NCBI GenBank assembly: GCA_963628035.1
Contig: CAVGED010000082.1
Location: forward strand, 62,001-126,000
Source: 14-2 sp963628035
Lineage (GTDB): Bacteria; Bacillota; Clostridia; Lachnospirales; Lachnospiraceae
Reading direction: 5' to 3'
Length of the DNA stretch: 64,000 bases
Position numbers and translations under genes: made by a program. The notes under the pieces were generated by a model. It was not told the DNA's origin. It saw nothing but the letters and a program-made list of their open reading frames with translations, and did not search any database. Of this stretch, positions 1-9,494 are shown one piece after another; the first letter of the stretch is position 1; each line of letters opens with the position of its first letter.

Positions 1-614
1 ACAAAATCGGTGTATTCCATTGTCATATAGACATATCCATCCAGCACGTGCACTTCCGTCGGCGCAGAATGAAAAGCATTCACATGAATCTCTGACGGCT
101 CACTCCACGTCTTTCCATCGTCTGTAGACTTGTAGATCACAGTGTTGCCATCTTTGTTTCCGTTCGCATCAACGAAGGAGGTTCCTCCTCGTGCGATCAC
201 ATACAAGGTAGTCTCACCCCTGGCATTCGTCACTTCAAACGGTCTGGCAAACAAGAAATTCCCTTCCAGCACAGTTGTGAATTTCTTGCCGCCATCATCA
301 GAATATGCAACCACCCCAACATTGGTCCAGCCCGGCGCACTTGTATGGCCCTGTGGGACATAGCTCTGGGCGCCATCGCCGCCAAGGTCATAGCTAACGA
401 TCAGTCTTCCTGTACTTGTCCTGCAAATAGCCGGCGAAAACGCATACAAATCAGCAGGATTCTCTGACTCGTAAACTACACTTTCATCGTCGGTCAGATC
501 GCGCGTCTGCAAATCCTGCGTTTTGTATCCTACCGGATACGCCGCCAATACATTCATTGCAACCATCGTCACACAGATCAAAAATGCTACCAAAGAAAAA
601 ATTCTTTTTTTCAT
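1..614 (-). CDS. Secreted sialidase-like (BNR) beta-propeller protein, partial
   Basis: The gene starts at 614 (ATG) and runs off the left edge, so only about 204 residues are visible. It opens with a signal peptide (KKR, a hydrophobic stretch, then an AA cleavage region near residue 26). Two Asp-box motifs follow (SDDGGKKF and STDDGKTW), typical of the BNR/sialidase fold. The first blade reads AFSPAI...TGRLIVSYD, which matches the propellers at 5226-7430 and 26084-27496; none of these has the FRIP arginine motif of true sialidases. The gene has its own promoter and operator (634-702) and follows the GH106-like gene in the same direction. It is probably the first gene of a second transcription unit of the same regulon. 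The function is an extracellular glycan-active or glycan-binding propeller of unknown specificity. Confidence 0.85.
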   Translation of the reverse strand, partial: MKKRIFSLVAFLICVTMVAMNVLAAYPVGYKTQDLQTRDLTDDESVVYESENPADLYAFSPAICRTSTGRLIVSYDLGGDGAQSYVPQGHTSAPGWTNVGVVAYSDDGGKKFTTVLEGNFLFARPFEVTNARGETTLYVIARGGTSFVDANGNKDGNTVIYKSTDDGKTWSEPSEIHVNAFHSAPTEVHVLDGYVYMTMEYTDF

Positions 615-633
615 GACTTCTCCCTTTCCTCGT

Positions 634-650
634 GTTCATTATTGATGAAC
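634..650. promoter_or_regulatory. 17-bp palindromic operator
   Basis: GTTCAT-N5-ATGAAC inverted repeat, identical over all 17 bp to the copy at 28449-28465. It lies about 25 bp downstream of the predicted start of transcription of the gene at 614. That position suits a repressor that blocks elongation or open-complex formation. The IclR-type regulator at 30214 is the likely reader; this pairing is inference. Confidence 0.8.
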
Positions 651-673
651 GCCATTCTTGTTTTTATGCATAC

Positions 674-702
674 ATTATACTATCTACAGAAAATCATGTC
701 AA
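674..702 (-). promoter_or_regulatory. Sigma-A promoter for the gene at 614
   Basis: On the minus strand, -35 TTGACA (697-702) and -10 TATAAT (674-679) are separated by exactly 17 bp. Both hexamers match consensus. The -35 hexamer contains the TGA stop codon of the upstream GH106-like gene (699-701). The bases just after the -35 (TGATTTT) are also found in the promoter at 28491-28519, so the two promoters appear to be related by descent. Confidence 0.9.
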
Positions 703-3671
703 CAAATTTCTCTTTTAAGTGTGGTGACTGACCACAATCCATAATCAAATAAAACCGGGTCGCTTACATACCGCTTCATATCCTGGAAGTACACCGGTCC
801 GATCATGGAAAACCGATCCCGTTCTGCCAGATGTAATGGACCAAATGTATTCTCCAGGGAATTGTAGAGTACAATCTCCACCTCCCCCGGTTCTTCCTCT
901 GTAACATCAAATTCAAATGGTGCTACATAGGAAATCGCCTTCGAAACACCATATATACGAAGTTCTGCAGCCTGTGCCCTTGCATCCAGCCGGATCACGT
1001 CCACATTCTCCTTGAAATTGAACTTATATACAAGTTGTCCCAGATAAAATGGATATAGGGACTTCGTGACAGATCCGCGCACATTTGTCAAGGGTTTTAC
1101 AATTTCAAACTTTCCATCTCCCAAAGACACCACACCGAAATCACCACAGATGTAGATGCTCTCCAGCTCCGTTGCCCGGTGCTCTGTTCCCATCGGAACA
1201 CGTACATGACTTCCGATTCCATTGATGTTGTTGCATTTCTTTCCACGGATACAGATGGTGTTCTCGCCCGGATGAAGATTGGTAAGCTCCACACGCGAAA
1301 AACTCTTATCAAAATAATTGAGATTCGATTCTCGATGCGAGACTTCTGCATGTACTCCGTTTACCAGGATTTCATCCAGATGATGCGCCATCTCAATCAG
1401 AGCGATCACCGGTGTTTTCGGAATGTCGGCCACCGAGAAACGGTATATGGCTTCAAACTCTGTTCCGTTTTTCAGCGGATAAAACGCCTTATACCATATG
1501 GATTCTACGGGTTTCTGTATCAATTCCCTTCCTGCGGCTCTAAAATCTACAATATTAAGGGGCAGGATATTCAAATTGCAAATCACGCCAGCCGGCCAGA
1601 CGATGGTATCCACTCGTTTGCAGCTACTTTCGAAGCTCACACCGCTTTGCAGTATGGCGGCTTCCTGCATTTGTTCTACATCCTCTGCCGCAAACATGGC
1701 AGAACCGCCAACCTTTAGATGTATTTCACATTGGAATCCACCCTCCGTCAAAGTTCCCGGTGCCTTAAAATATTCTCCCGTTACGGTATCAAGGACAGCC
1801 GGAGTTTCATCCATTGGCAGCTTCACCCTGACATCATATGCTCTTTCTTGCGAAGTATTGACCAGGAACACCTTTTTCTTCCCGCACTCATCGATACAAT
1901 AACGATACAATATTTTATCCGAAATCTGTCCGGAATAAGCATCTCTTATCTCTACCAGCCGCGCCGTTTCCCGGTCCAGCTTAAGAACAGCCTCCCGTAC
2001 ATCCCGGACAACTGTAAAAGAATCCCGCATCTTCTCCGGAATGCACTCCGGGAGCCTGTCAATGAAAATAACAGCATCCTTCCCCAGCTGCTCTACCATC
2101 TGAAACAGCAGCTCTATAGTCTTCCCACGCAACACGCTCACCGGAGGAACGATTATCTTTTTGTATCGACATTGCCCGATAACAATACCGTTATCAAAGC
2201 TTCCATAATCCTCCATGATCATCTCGTCACCATAGTGATAGCTGATCCCCTGCTCCAAAAGCTGATTCGACAGATCCAGAAATGGTTTCTGAAACTGTTC
2301 TGTTTCTGTTATGAAGTTCTGTTTCGCATTTTCATTCTTCGGAGACCAGATGCTAAACACCGGATTGGGCTTATGCAGCGGCGAATACTCTGCCCAAACC
2401 GACTGGATTGGGTGGATAAGAAGAACCTCTGTCTGAACCTTGCCCGCATCCATAAGTTCACAAACCCGGGAAATATGGTCAAAGCACCCCTCTGCCACTT
2501 CAAACCAAGGCTGTCTCCAGGAGAAATCCGGCGGATAATCCCTCTTGCGCTCTCCTCTTGATGAATACAGCGTCAAGTGCGGATTGATAAAGTTGATACC
2601 CAGTACACATAGCCAATCTGCTATTCTTTTGATCTCACCAGGTCCAAACTGGTGACCGCTGCATCCAAAAGCCTCACAAAGACTTCGTTTTCCAAGCTGT
2701 TCTGAGACCGACGTCAGCTGCTTCACTGTAAGCAGATAATTCGTATCACTCCCCAGCTTATCGATCCCCGGCATGCCCATATGGGGATAATGCGGCATCA
2801 CAGCTCCTGTCCATTCCGGCTGCGTAGTCAGGAAATCTTCGTGAAGCAGATGTCCCGTAAAGATAAGCCCGTTTTGCTCGCACCACGCATTGTATGGCTT
2901 TGTGAAGCTCTCAATAAACCGATTCGTCAGGAATTCATAAAAATCCCGCCTTATCCTGCGATATCCTTTCCTATCGAAAAACAGGCTATCCATGCATTCC
3001 ACAAGATCATAGCCGTAGCTTTTTTCAAAGTCTCGTTCCAGATCATTGGTAAACGGAACGGAAAAACAGGGAAACGAAGCCTTCTGTGTATAGCAGAATT
3101 CATCCGAGAAGATCCCCTTGATCTCTTTGCCAAAATACTCGCCTACCGATGCGCGATATTTTTCATGTGTCTGCTCAATAAATACTTTTGTCGTCTCAGG
3201 GTTCAAAAGATCTACATAACATTTTCCCTCGAAATTCGGATTTCCATCCTTTGCACTGCAAAGTGCAATGAGGTATTCCTTTCCCTCTTCAGACACGCGC
3301 TTATATATTTTCAAAATATGAAACTGCTCCGCTTTCTCCTTTTCAATCAGGCAAAGCGCTTTGGTCCGCAGGGAATCGTCTGCCGCCAAAACCGCGCCAC
3401 CCGCATATCCGGACGGAAAACGATCCTCGTCATAAAGCCAAAGGGAAGTTCCTTCTTCCCTTGCTTTCTGACAACAATATGTAATTGCATTCATCCACTC
3501 CGGCGACATATATTCCGTCACCAGTCCAACCCGGCTATGCATAAAGCCACCGGAGCATCCGGCCTTTAAAAGGCTCTCCAGCTGCTTGCCGAGTTCCTCT
3601 TTCTCCAATACATCATTGAAACTCCAGAAAACAGCTGGTTTGTATTCATTACATGCCTTCTTTATCATCAT
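699..3671 (-). CDS. GH106-like (alpha-L-rhamnosidase-related) glycoside hydrolase
   Basis: A protein of about 990 residues with no signal peptide, so probably cytosolic. The N-terminal region (FWSFND near residue 14, then LYDEDRFPSGYAGG near 80) and the acidic motif GIFSDEF near 186-192 are typical of the large GH106-like hydrolase group. The C-terminal third looks like beta-sandwich modules with a GH2-type sugar-binding segment. The upstream solute-binding gene stops with TGA at 3673-3671, and this gene's ATG overlaps it (TGATG), so translation is probably coupled. I therefore prefer 3671 to the GTG at 3674. A paralogous, shorter enzyme lies at 55509-57923. Rhamnosidase activity is only suggested by family; many members are uncharacterised. 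Confidence 0.8.
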   Translation of the reverse strand: MMIKKACNEYKPAVFWSFNDVLEKEELGKQLESLLKAGCSGGFMHSRVGLVTEYMSPEWMNAITYCCQKAREEGTSLWLYDEDRFPSGYAGGAVLAADDSLRTKALCLIEKEKAEQFHILKIYKRVSEEGKEYLIALCSAKDGNPNFEGKCYVDLLNPETTKVFIEQTHEKYRASVGEYFGKEIKGIFSDEFCYTQKASFPCFSVPFTNDLERDFEKSYGYDLVECMDSLFFDRKGYRRIRRDFYEFLTNRFIESFTKPYNAWCEQNGLIFTGHLLHEDFLTTQPEWTGAVMPHYPHMGMPGIDKLGSDTNYLLTVKQLTSVSEQLGKRSLCEAFGCSGHQFGPGEIKRIADWLCVLGINFINPHLTLYSSRGERKRDYPPDFSWRQPWFEVAEGCFDHISRVCELMDAGKVQTEVLLIHPIQSVWAEYSPLHKPNPVFSIWSPKNENAKQNFITETEQFQKPFLDLSNQLLEQGISYHYGDEMIMEDYGSFDNGIVIGQCRYKKIIVPPVSVLRGKTIELLFQMVEQLGKDAVIFIDRLPECIPEKMRDSFTVVRDVREAVLKLDRETARLVEIRDAYSGQISDKILYRYCIDECGKKKVFLVNTSQERAYDVRVKLPMDETPAVLDTVTGEYFKAPGTLTEGGFQCEIHLKVGGSAMFAAEDVEQMQEAAILQSGVSFESSCKRVDTIVWPAGVICNLNILPLNIVDFRAAGRELIQKPVESIWYKAFYPLKNGTEFEAIYRFSVADIPKTPVIALIEMAHHLDEILVNGVHAEVSHRESNLNYFDKSFSRVELTNLHPGENTICIRGKKCNNINGIGSHVRVPMGTEHRATELESIYICGDFGVVSLGDGKFEIVKPLTNVRGSVTKSLYPFYLGQLVYKFNFKENVDVIRLDARAQAAELRIYGVSKAISYVAPFEFDVTEEEPGEVEIVLYNSLENTFGPLHLAERDRFSMIGPVYFQDMKRYVSDPVLFDYGLWSVTTLKREIC

Positions 3672-5200
3672 CACTTACTCATATTGTCATAGGCTTCCTG
3701 GTACAATGAAATGTAATCCTCAAGTCCTAACGCATTTACCTGAGATACGTATTCATCCCAATCCGAAGTCACATCTGCAGTTCCATTGATCCATTTTCTC
3801 ATCATCTGATTTACATAATTCGTGAAGATATTGGTATCGTAATTTTGTTTCTTCTGTGTCGCTGATGATGTAAAGTACAATGGCGGCATAATATGACTGA
3901 TATCAATGCGGTGATCTCCATACATCTCAATTGCATGCTGACGCTTTGCCCATGCATGATCCTCATCAAAAGTGATACGTCCTTTGAATCTGTCATCTAA
4001 CATACCGGACCATGCATTTCCTGCTGAAATCTGTGTCCCGTCCGTAACGTTATGAACCGTATAGGTATCCGACGCTTTATCATAATCCCAGGCTTCACCT
4101 TCTGCGCCAAACTCATTGATCATGGTGGTATCTTCCTGTGCCAGCCAATCCATAATCTCTAATACCTTTTCCGGGTATTTGCACTTTGAGAAAATGACGG
4201 TTCTGTTTCTGGTAACACCTAACGGCTGTTGACGAATAAGCGGTTCTACACCCTCTATAGACTGGAATAATGTCATCGGAACATATTCCTCGTTTGCCGC
4301 CCAGTAAGCTGTAAACACTCCAATATAAGGTGTATCCTGTACGTTATTTACTCTTTCGATATATTTTACTGGACCTTCTGTCAATCCCTCTTCTGCAATC
4401 AAACCTTCCGCATACATGGAGGATAAGGTCTGCATTGCACTTTTTAATCTTGTATCCGTAGCATAATTTACAACGGTTCCATTGCCATCCAATGCCATGT
4501 AAGTCGTATCATATGCTTCTATCCCATAGGAAGCCAAAAAGTCAAATTGTCCGCCGATGCAGTTGTTCAGATTAATATACCACGGCATTACGTTTGCAGG
4601 AATAGATCCTGTACCTGCATTATCCCGGAAAGCACGCAGCACATTGATAAAATCGTCCAGTGTTTCCGGCATTTTTAAGTTTAATTCGTCCAGCCAGACC
4701 TGATTGATCCACCACACATCACGAACTCCACGGTCTTGTTCCAGCGTTCTGACATATGGAAGTGAATACAGCTTATCCCCTTCATATTTTGATGCATTGT
4801 AGAATTCCGGATTCTCATCAAAGAACTTTTTCCATGTAGGGGCATTTTTTGACAAAAGCTCATCCGTAAGCTCCAACACATCCCCGGAGGTTGCCGCAAG
4901 CTGAATTTGGGAATCATAGGGTGCACTAAACAGCACATCTACATAATCTCCGCTGGTAAACATCAGCGAAATCTTTTCACCTGTCATTTCCTCCACTTCA
5001 AAACGCACACCGAATTTTTCCTCAATCGTCTTCCAGATTGGCAAGTCTGCATAATCCGTAACCGAACTTGCCGGGAACGCTGCCCGGATCACGATGAGGT
5101 CATCGTCCTTTTTGGTTTCGCCGTTATTATTACCGCATCCGGTAATAATCGTGCTCAATAGCATTGTAACAATTAGTAGTGTTGAGATTAATTTCTTCAT
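3671..5200 (-). CDS. Lipoprotein extracellular solute-binding protein (family 1)
   Basis: A 509-residue sugar ABC-transporter binding protein. The N-terminus is a lipoprotein signal peptide ending in a lipobox (IITGC, Cys near residue 22). The body has the usual family 1 layout: an alpha/beta lobe, a YSLPYVR-type hinge segment and a long helical C-terminal lobe. Its length fits the large Firmicutes LplA-type binding proteins. It is overlapped by the GH106-like gene and preceded by the propeller gene at 5226. It probably serves one of the two permease pairs upstream in the same cluster (16088/15129 or 22247/21359); which one cannot be told from sequence. Confidence 0.9.
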   Translation of the reverse strand: MKKLISTLLIVTMLLSTIITGCGNNNGETKKDDDLIVIRAAFPASSVTDYADLPIWKTIEEKFGVRFEVEEMTGEKISLMFTSGDYVDVLFSAPYDSQIQLAATSGDVLELTDELLSKNAPTWKKFFDENPEFYNASKYEGDKLYSLPYVRTLEQDRGVRDVWWINQVWLDELNLKMPETLDDFINVLRAFRDNAGTGSIPANVMPWYINLNNCIGGQFDFLASYGIEAYDTTYMALDGNGTVVNYATDTRLKSAMQTLSSMYAEGLIAEEGLTEGPVKYIERVNNVQDTPYIGVFTAYWAANEEYVPMTLFQSIEGVEPLIRQQPLGVTRNRTVIFSKCKYPEKVLEIMDWLAQEDTTMINEFGAEGEAWDYDKASDTYTVHNVTDGTQISAGNAWSGMLDDRFKGRITFDEDHAWAKRQHAIEMYGDHRIDISHIMPPLYFTSSATQKKQNYDTNIFTNYVNQMMRKWINGTADVTSDWDEYVSQVNALGLEDYISLYQEAYDNMSK

Positions 5201-5225
5201 AGTACTTTCCTCCTGTTAATGTTTT

Positions 5226-7430
5226 CTAATACACTAGTTCACGGAACTTCTCAATCCGATGGAAAGAGAGGATATTATTATCATGAAGAGTATTGGACTC
5301 TTCTGTTCCACATCTGGTCACCACAAGCAAATCATCGCCATCCACTGTAAGACATGGATAAGCACGGCTTTCTCTCACCGAATCTCCTTCTGTAATCATC
5401 CCGGCAAAATTCCAGTTTAATGCATCTTTGCTGTAATATAAGGCTAATCTGTCACGCTCCATATAGGGTTCACCGTGCATATCTCCGGTGGTATATTCCT
5501 TCTTGATCATGCTGTTACTGGAATAGTTGGAGGCAAGCCAATATAATCCGGATTTCTCATCATATATGATACTGAACTTATCATGCCCGCCAGGCATTGC
5601 CACATAGAGCTGTGTATTTCCGGCTTCCGTTGTCACGACAGAAGGAACCATCGATCCATCTTCCTTTTCCGTCACCTTCATGACTGCAGCATACCCCGCA
5701 CGACCTATGGTAGCACGCAGATAAATATAAAAGGTACTCATACTCTTATCATACCACATGTGGTCTTCATCGTAAATCTGGATTACATTGCCTTCTAACC
5801 AGCGGTGTGCCGTAGCAGAACTGCTATACTCATTTAATCCCGTATAATCCAGTTCTTCTGTTGTAACATCAGGTATAATGTCCCAAAGAGCAAGCTCCTC
5901 TGAAAAAGTCCAGCTTTCCTTCTTCGTTAAATCATCCCCACACTTTGCGCGCATCAGAATCGGTGCCAGATTGTTCTTCGTATTCACCTCCATTGTCATA
6001 TAGAGGCAATCGCCCTTATATATGATAGAAGTTGGTGCCGAATGCCATGATCTCGTATCAAGCACAAAGCTTTCCGACCATGTTTCTCCTTCATCTTCTG
6101 AATACCGAATGGCCAGATATCCATTTTCATCACGCAAAATCAAATACAGCTTCCCACTATCTTCAAAAGCACGTGCAAACAACCCTGGGCACTCTAAACC
6201 ATATTTCCAAGTTTTTCCATCGTCATCAGAATATGCGACAACTGCGTGTTGTTCTGCATCCCACTTGGGGTTTTCCTCATATCCAAACGGAATGCGATCC
6301 TTGACAGCATCTCCATTTAGATCAAAAGTTGCAATTATTCTTCCGCTTTTTAAGACCGTCACATAAGGACTCATCGGGTATAAGAACTTCGGATCATCCG
6401 ACTGAAACACAGTGGAATACTCATCTGCCAGGCACCATGTTTTTTTCGTAATATTTTCTTCGCCCTTAGCAGCCCCTTTCACTTCTTTGATCTTAATTTT
6501 GTAAGATGCTGAAATTGCCGAGCCATCCCTCGCAGCAGCAGTTACTGTTACGGTTCCATAATTTTTTGCAGTTAATAACCCGCTTGTTGTAATACTTGCC
6601 AGGCTTTCATCATCTACTCTCCAAACCAAACCTTTATCGGTACAGTTTGACGGGCTTAAAAATGCCTGCATTTGCATCTGGGTTCCGATTCCTTCTATGG
6701 TATCACCGCCCTTGCCGCAAATGGCCGCATCCGTAACCGGAATCAGATTCGAACCATCCGTCACAACCAGATCGTCAAACCAGAACTCGCTTGCCCGGCC
6801 ATAAATTCCAAAGTTTCTTGCTGTTGCCAGATTCTCGTAATCCGATGTAGCCGTATAACGAAACAACGGTTCTTCTGCTCCATTTATATAAAGCTCTAAC
6901 TTTGTACCATCCAACGACAGCCGGTAGGAATTCCTTTTTCCTATCCTTACTTCATCGCAGGCCTTCTGTATGATCTTTGTAACATTATTGAAAGTCAATG
7001 TCACCATACCTTCGCCAAACCAAATTGCATAACGGGTATTGTAAGTACTTCCTATATTCAGAAATACACCCGGTTCACGATCCGTGGCTTCTCCCAGTCT
7101 TGCAAGCTCTGCCGTAAAATAGATGTCACACTTTTCCGGGAATGCATAGGTAAGCATTGCATAAGCCGGGAAACCGTTATATCCGTCAAACAACATCGCG
7201 TCATTTTTCAGGGTCGGGCTTTTTGAGCTTATTGCATCTTCCCCAAATTGCCATTCATAATGTGCTGAGTTTCCCGTAAAGTAATCCGCATATACCAATC
7301 CATCCGAACCGGAAGCTTCTTCCGCCTGCATTGTTTTTTCACTCCGACCGGCAATCACCAGTAATGCTAAAACCACGATCAGCACTGCTGTGAGTACAGG
7401 AAAAATAGAGAGTTTCAATATTCTTTTCAT
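5226..7430 (-). CDS. Membrane-anchored LamG-like/Big2/BNR propeller surface protein
   Basis: About 734 residues, starting at the ATG at 7430 behind GGAGGG rather than at the TTG at 7433. Residues 1-30 form an N-terminal membrane anchor. A LamG-like sandwich follows (about 40-225), then a bacterial Ig-like (Big2) domain (about 235-315), then a beta-propeller with Asp boxes YSDDDGKTW, YSEDEGETW and YSKDALNW. The propeller keeps motifs shared with the cytosolic propeller at 26084: a LEGN motif, YLR, GGHDKFSIIYDE, and a C-terminal DGDDLLVV...LHDNN segment. The classic sialidase arginine motif is absent. It lies 17 bp after its paralog at 7448-9493. The likely role is trimming or holding a glycan at the cell surface. 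Confidence 0.85.
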   Translation of the reverse strand: MKRILKLSIFPVLTAVLIVVLALLVIAGRSEKTMQAEEASGSDGLVYADYFTGNSAHYEWQFGEDAISSKSPTLKNDAMLFDGYNGFPAYAMLTYAFPEKCDIYFTAELARLGEATDREPGVFLNIGSTYNTRYAIWFGEGMVTLTFNNVTKIIQKACDEVRIGKRNSYRLSLDGTKLELYINGAEEPLFRYTATSDYENLATARNFGIYGRASEFWFDDLVVTDGSNLIPVTDAAICGKGGDTIEGIGTQMQMQAFLSPSNCTDKGLVWRVDDESLASITTSGLLTAKNYGTVTVTAAARDGSAISASYKIKIKEVKGAAKGEENITKKTWCLADEYSTVFQSDDPKFLYPMSPYVTVLKSGRIIATFDLNGDAVKDRIPFGYEENPKWDAEQHAVVAYSDDDGKTWKYGLECPGLFARAFEDSGKLYLILRDENGYLAIRYSEDEGETWSESFVLDTRSWHSAPTSIIYKGDCLYMTMEVNTKNNLAPILMRAKCGDDLTKKESWTFSEELALWDIIPDVTTEELDYTGLNEYSSSATAHRWLEGNVIQIYDEDHMWYDKSMSTFYIYLRATIGRAGYAAVMKVTEKEDGSMVPSVVTTEAGNTQLYVAMPGGHDKFSIIYDEKSGLYWLASNYSSNSMIKKEYTTGDMHGEPYMERDRLALYYSKDALNWNFAGMITEGDSVRESRAYPCLTVDGDDLLVVTRCGTEESNTLHDNNILSFHRIEKFRELVY

Positions 7431-7447
7431 CAAATCATCCCTCCTTC

Positions 7448-9493
7448 CTAATATACGTAAGACCGGAAGTCTTCAATTCGATAAAGGGTAATCTGATTGG
7501 TTACCACCAGTAAATCATCTCCGTCTATTGCCATTGAAGGACTATCCCCGGTTTCATTTTCCGTCTTCGCAACCATGCCTGCAAAGCACCAGTCATATGC
7601 ATCCTTACTAAAATAGAGTGCTACCTTTCCTTTTTCATTTAAGTAGTTTGAAACCTGCCAGTAAAGACCGGTGATCTCATCATAAATGATATGAAACTTC
7701 TGATTACCTCCCGGCATCGGAACAAATAGCAGTTTCTTGCCAGACTGTATGGTCTCCACGAGAGACGGTGTCATTTTACCCCTGTCTTCTGTCACCTTCA
7801 AAAGCAATGCATATCCCTGTACTCCTTCATTGCCATGCAGATAGATATAAAAGGTTTTCATATCTTCGTCATACCACGCTAACCGCTCATCATATATCTG
7901 AAACAGATTTCCACCTGACCAGCCAACGCTTGTACTGTCACCATAATTATTCGGCACATCTACATAATCTACCGCATTTGCAGTACCATCTTTCATAATA
8001 TCGGCATATGCCAGCTCAGAAGAAAATTTCCAGCTCTCTGCTTTTGTCAGATCGCTTCCCATTTCAGCTTTCATCAGAATTGGCGAAAGTGCTGCATTTC
8101 CGGTATATCCACGCTTTACAGCCGCTTCGCTCTGCACCTCCATGGTCAGATAAATACTGTTTCCCCGCACAATTACTTCCGATGGCGCCGCGCTCCAGTT
8201 CCGCGTATCCAATACATGTTTGTCTGACCAGGTCTTTCCTTCGTCTTCTGAGACATAGAGAATCAGATCTGCACTGGCGCTGTCTTCTCCCATCAGATAA
8301 ACCATATCCTCCACTTCAAAGATGCGCCCGGAACGAATACTGCCTTCGAAAACCGTTGTCCATGTCTTTCCTTCATCATCTGAATATGCCACACGTCCCG
8401 GATTTTCTGCGTTGCCGTTTTCACCGGAAACCAGGATCCTTCCGCTGCCCAATACACAGACATCCGGTTCCTTACCCTCAAATACCGGGATCCCATTTTC
8501 TGCCAGCAACGTCTTACGATTGGTGGAAAGAAACGATTTCCTGTTTTGATCATCACCAAAAACAATCCGGAGTTTCTTCGACACGGAAATATCTGACCCA
8601 TCTCTCGTACGCGCACTAACGGTAACTTCCCCATAACCTTTTGCCGTGATAAGACCATCCTGGCTGATATCAGCTATCGCATCATTATCTACTGACCATA
8701 CAAGTGCACAGTCGGTTGCATTGGATGGATTAATAAACATCTCCATCTGTAAGGTATTTCCAAGACCGCGAATAACCTTCTCGCCATCCTTACCGGTAAT
8801 ATCCATGCCTGTTATAGGAAGAAAATCTGTTCCATTTGTAATCACCAGATTGTCAAAGCAGAAATCCTTTGCATAGGACACTACACCAAAGGTTTTTGCA
8901 TCTGCGAAATCTGCATAATCACCGGAAGCATTAAATGTCATACACGGTTCCTCTGCACCATCCAGGTACACTTGCAGTTTTGCACCATCCACTGCGATAT
9001 GAACTGCGTATGCAACTCCGCCCTTCAGGCCTTCTGCTTTCTTTACCACAACATCTGTTATCCCATTATGCTTTAGCAGGATCTTTTCTTCCGAAAAAAC
9101 AACCGTATATCTCTGCTCATAATCCTTGCCCACGCAGAAGAATACCCCCGGGTCACGGCTATCCCCGCCACGTTCTCTGATATCCATACTGAAATACATA
9201 TCAAACTTTTCCGGCAATTCATAATCCAGCATAGCTGCACACGGTTTTGTACCACTTCCTGAGAAATGAAGGCCGTCTTGCACCGGTTCCGGCGCTGCGA
9301 TCGCTTCACTCCATCCGACAAGCCAATCCTCACTGGCTGCGTTTCCTGTAAAATAGTCTGTGTACAAAACTCCGTTTTCTCCACTGGCCTTTTGCGCATT
9401 CTTTTTCATTTTCGGAATCATGGTTATCACAAATATCACAAGCAGCACTACCGCTAAGACAGGGAAAATCAATAGCTTCCTATTTCTCTTCAT
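7448..9493 (-). CDS. Membrane-anchored LamG-like/Big2/propeller protein, possible inactive paralog
   Basis: A 681-residue tandem paralog of the protein at 5226 with the same order: N-terminal anchor (about 8-27), LamG-like domain (about 40-220), Big2 domain (about 230-310) and an Asp-box propeller (YSDDEGKTW, SEDEGKTW, FSKDAYDW). Several positions conserved in the neighbouring propellers are changed. LEGN reads SGGN, YLR reads YLH, and the C-terminal HDNN segment is missing because the DGDDLLVV strand runs straight into TLYRIEDFR. Those residues may be catalytic, which would make this a binding-only partner. The gene begins 1 bp after the stop codon of the gene at 9495. Confidence 0.83.
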   Translation of the reverse strand: MKRNRKLLIFPVLAVVLLVIFVITMIPKMKKNAQKASGENGVLYTDYFTGNAASEDWLVGWSEAIAAPEPVQDGLHFSGSGTKPCAAMLDYELPEKFDMYFSMDIRERGGDSRDPGVFFCVGKDYEQRYTVVFSEEKILLKHNGITDVVVKKAEGLKGGVAYAVHIAVDGAKLQVYLDGAEEPCMTFNASGDYADFADAKTFGVVSYAKDFCFDNLVITNGTDFLPITGMDITGKDGEKVIRGLGNTLQMEMFINPSNATDCALVWSVDNDAIADISQDGLITAKGYGEVTVSARTRDGSDISVSKKLRIVFGDDQNRKSFLSTNRKTLLAENGIPVFEGKEPDVCVLGSGRILVSGENGNAENPGRVAYSDDEGKTWTTVFEGSIRSGRIFEVEDMVYLMGEDSASADLILYVSEDEGKTWSDKHVLDTRNWSAAPSEVIVRGNSIYLTMEVQSEAAVKRGYTGNAALSPILMKAEMGSDLTKAESWKFSSELAYADIMKDGTANAVDYVDVPNNYGDSTSVGWSGGNLFQIYDERLAWYDEDMKTFYIYLHGNEGVQGYALLLKVTEDRGKMTPSLVETIQSGKKLLFVPMPGGNQKFHIIYDEITGLYWQVSNYLNEKGKVALYFSKDAYDWCFAGMVAKTENETGDSPSMAIDGDDLLVVTNQITLYRIEDFRSYVY

Positions 9494-9494
9494 A

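Noticed and set aside
720..736. Palindrome TGTGGT-N5-ACCACA in the end of the GH106-like gene
   Set aside because: Within coding sequence and not present upstream of the partner promoter at 28491; likely chance.
1179..3569. Long plus-strand open frames at 1179-1718, 1719-2561 and 2781-3569
   Set aside because: They lie antisense to the GH106-like gene, lack ribosome binding sites and family motifs, and reflect codon bias of the real gene.
5226..9493. Labelling the anchored propellers as neuraminidases (nanH)
   Set aside because: Asp boxes are present, but the FRIP arginine motif is not, so substrate cannot be claimed.
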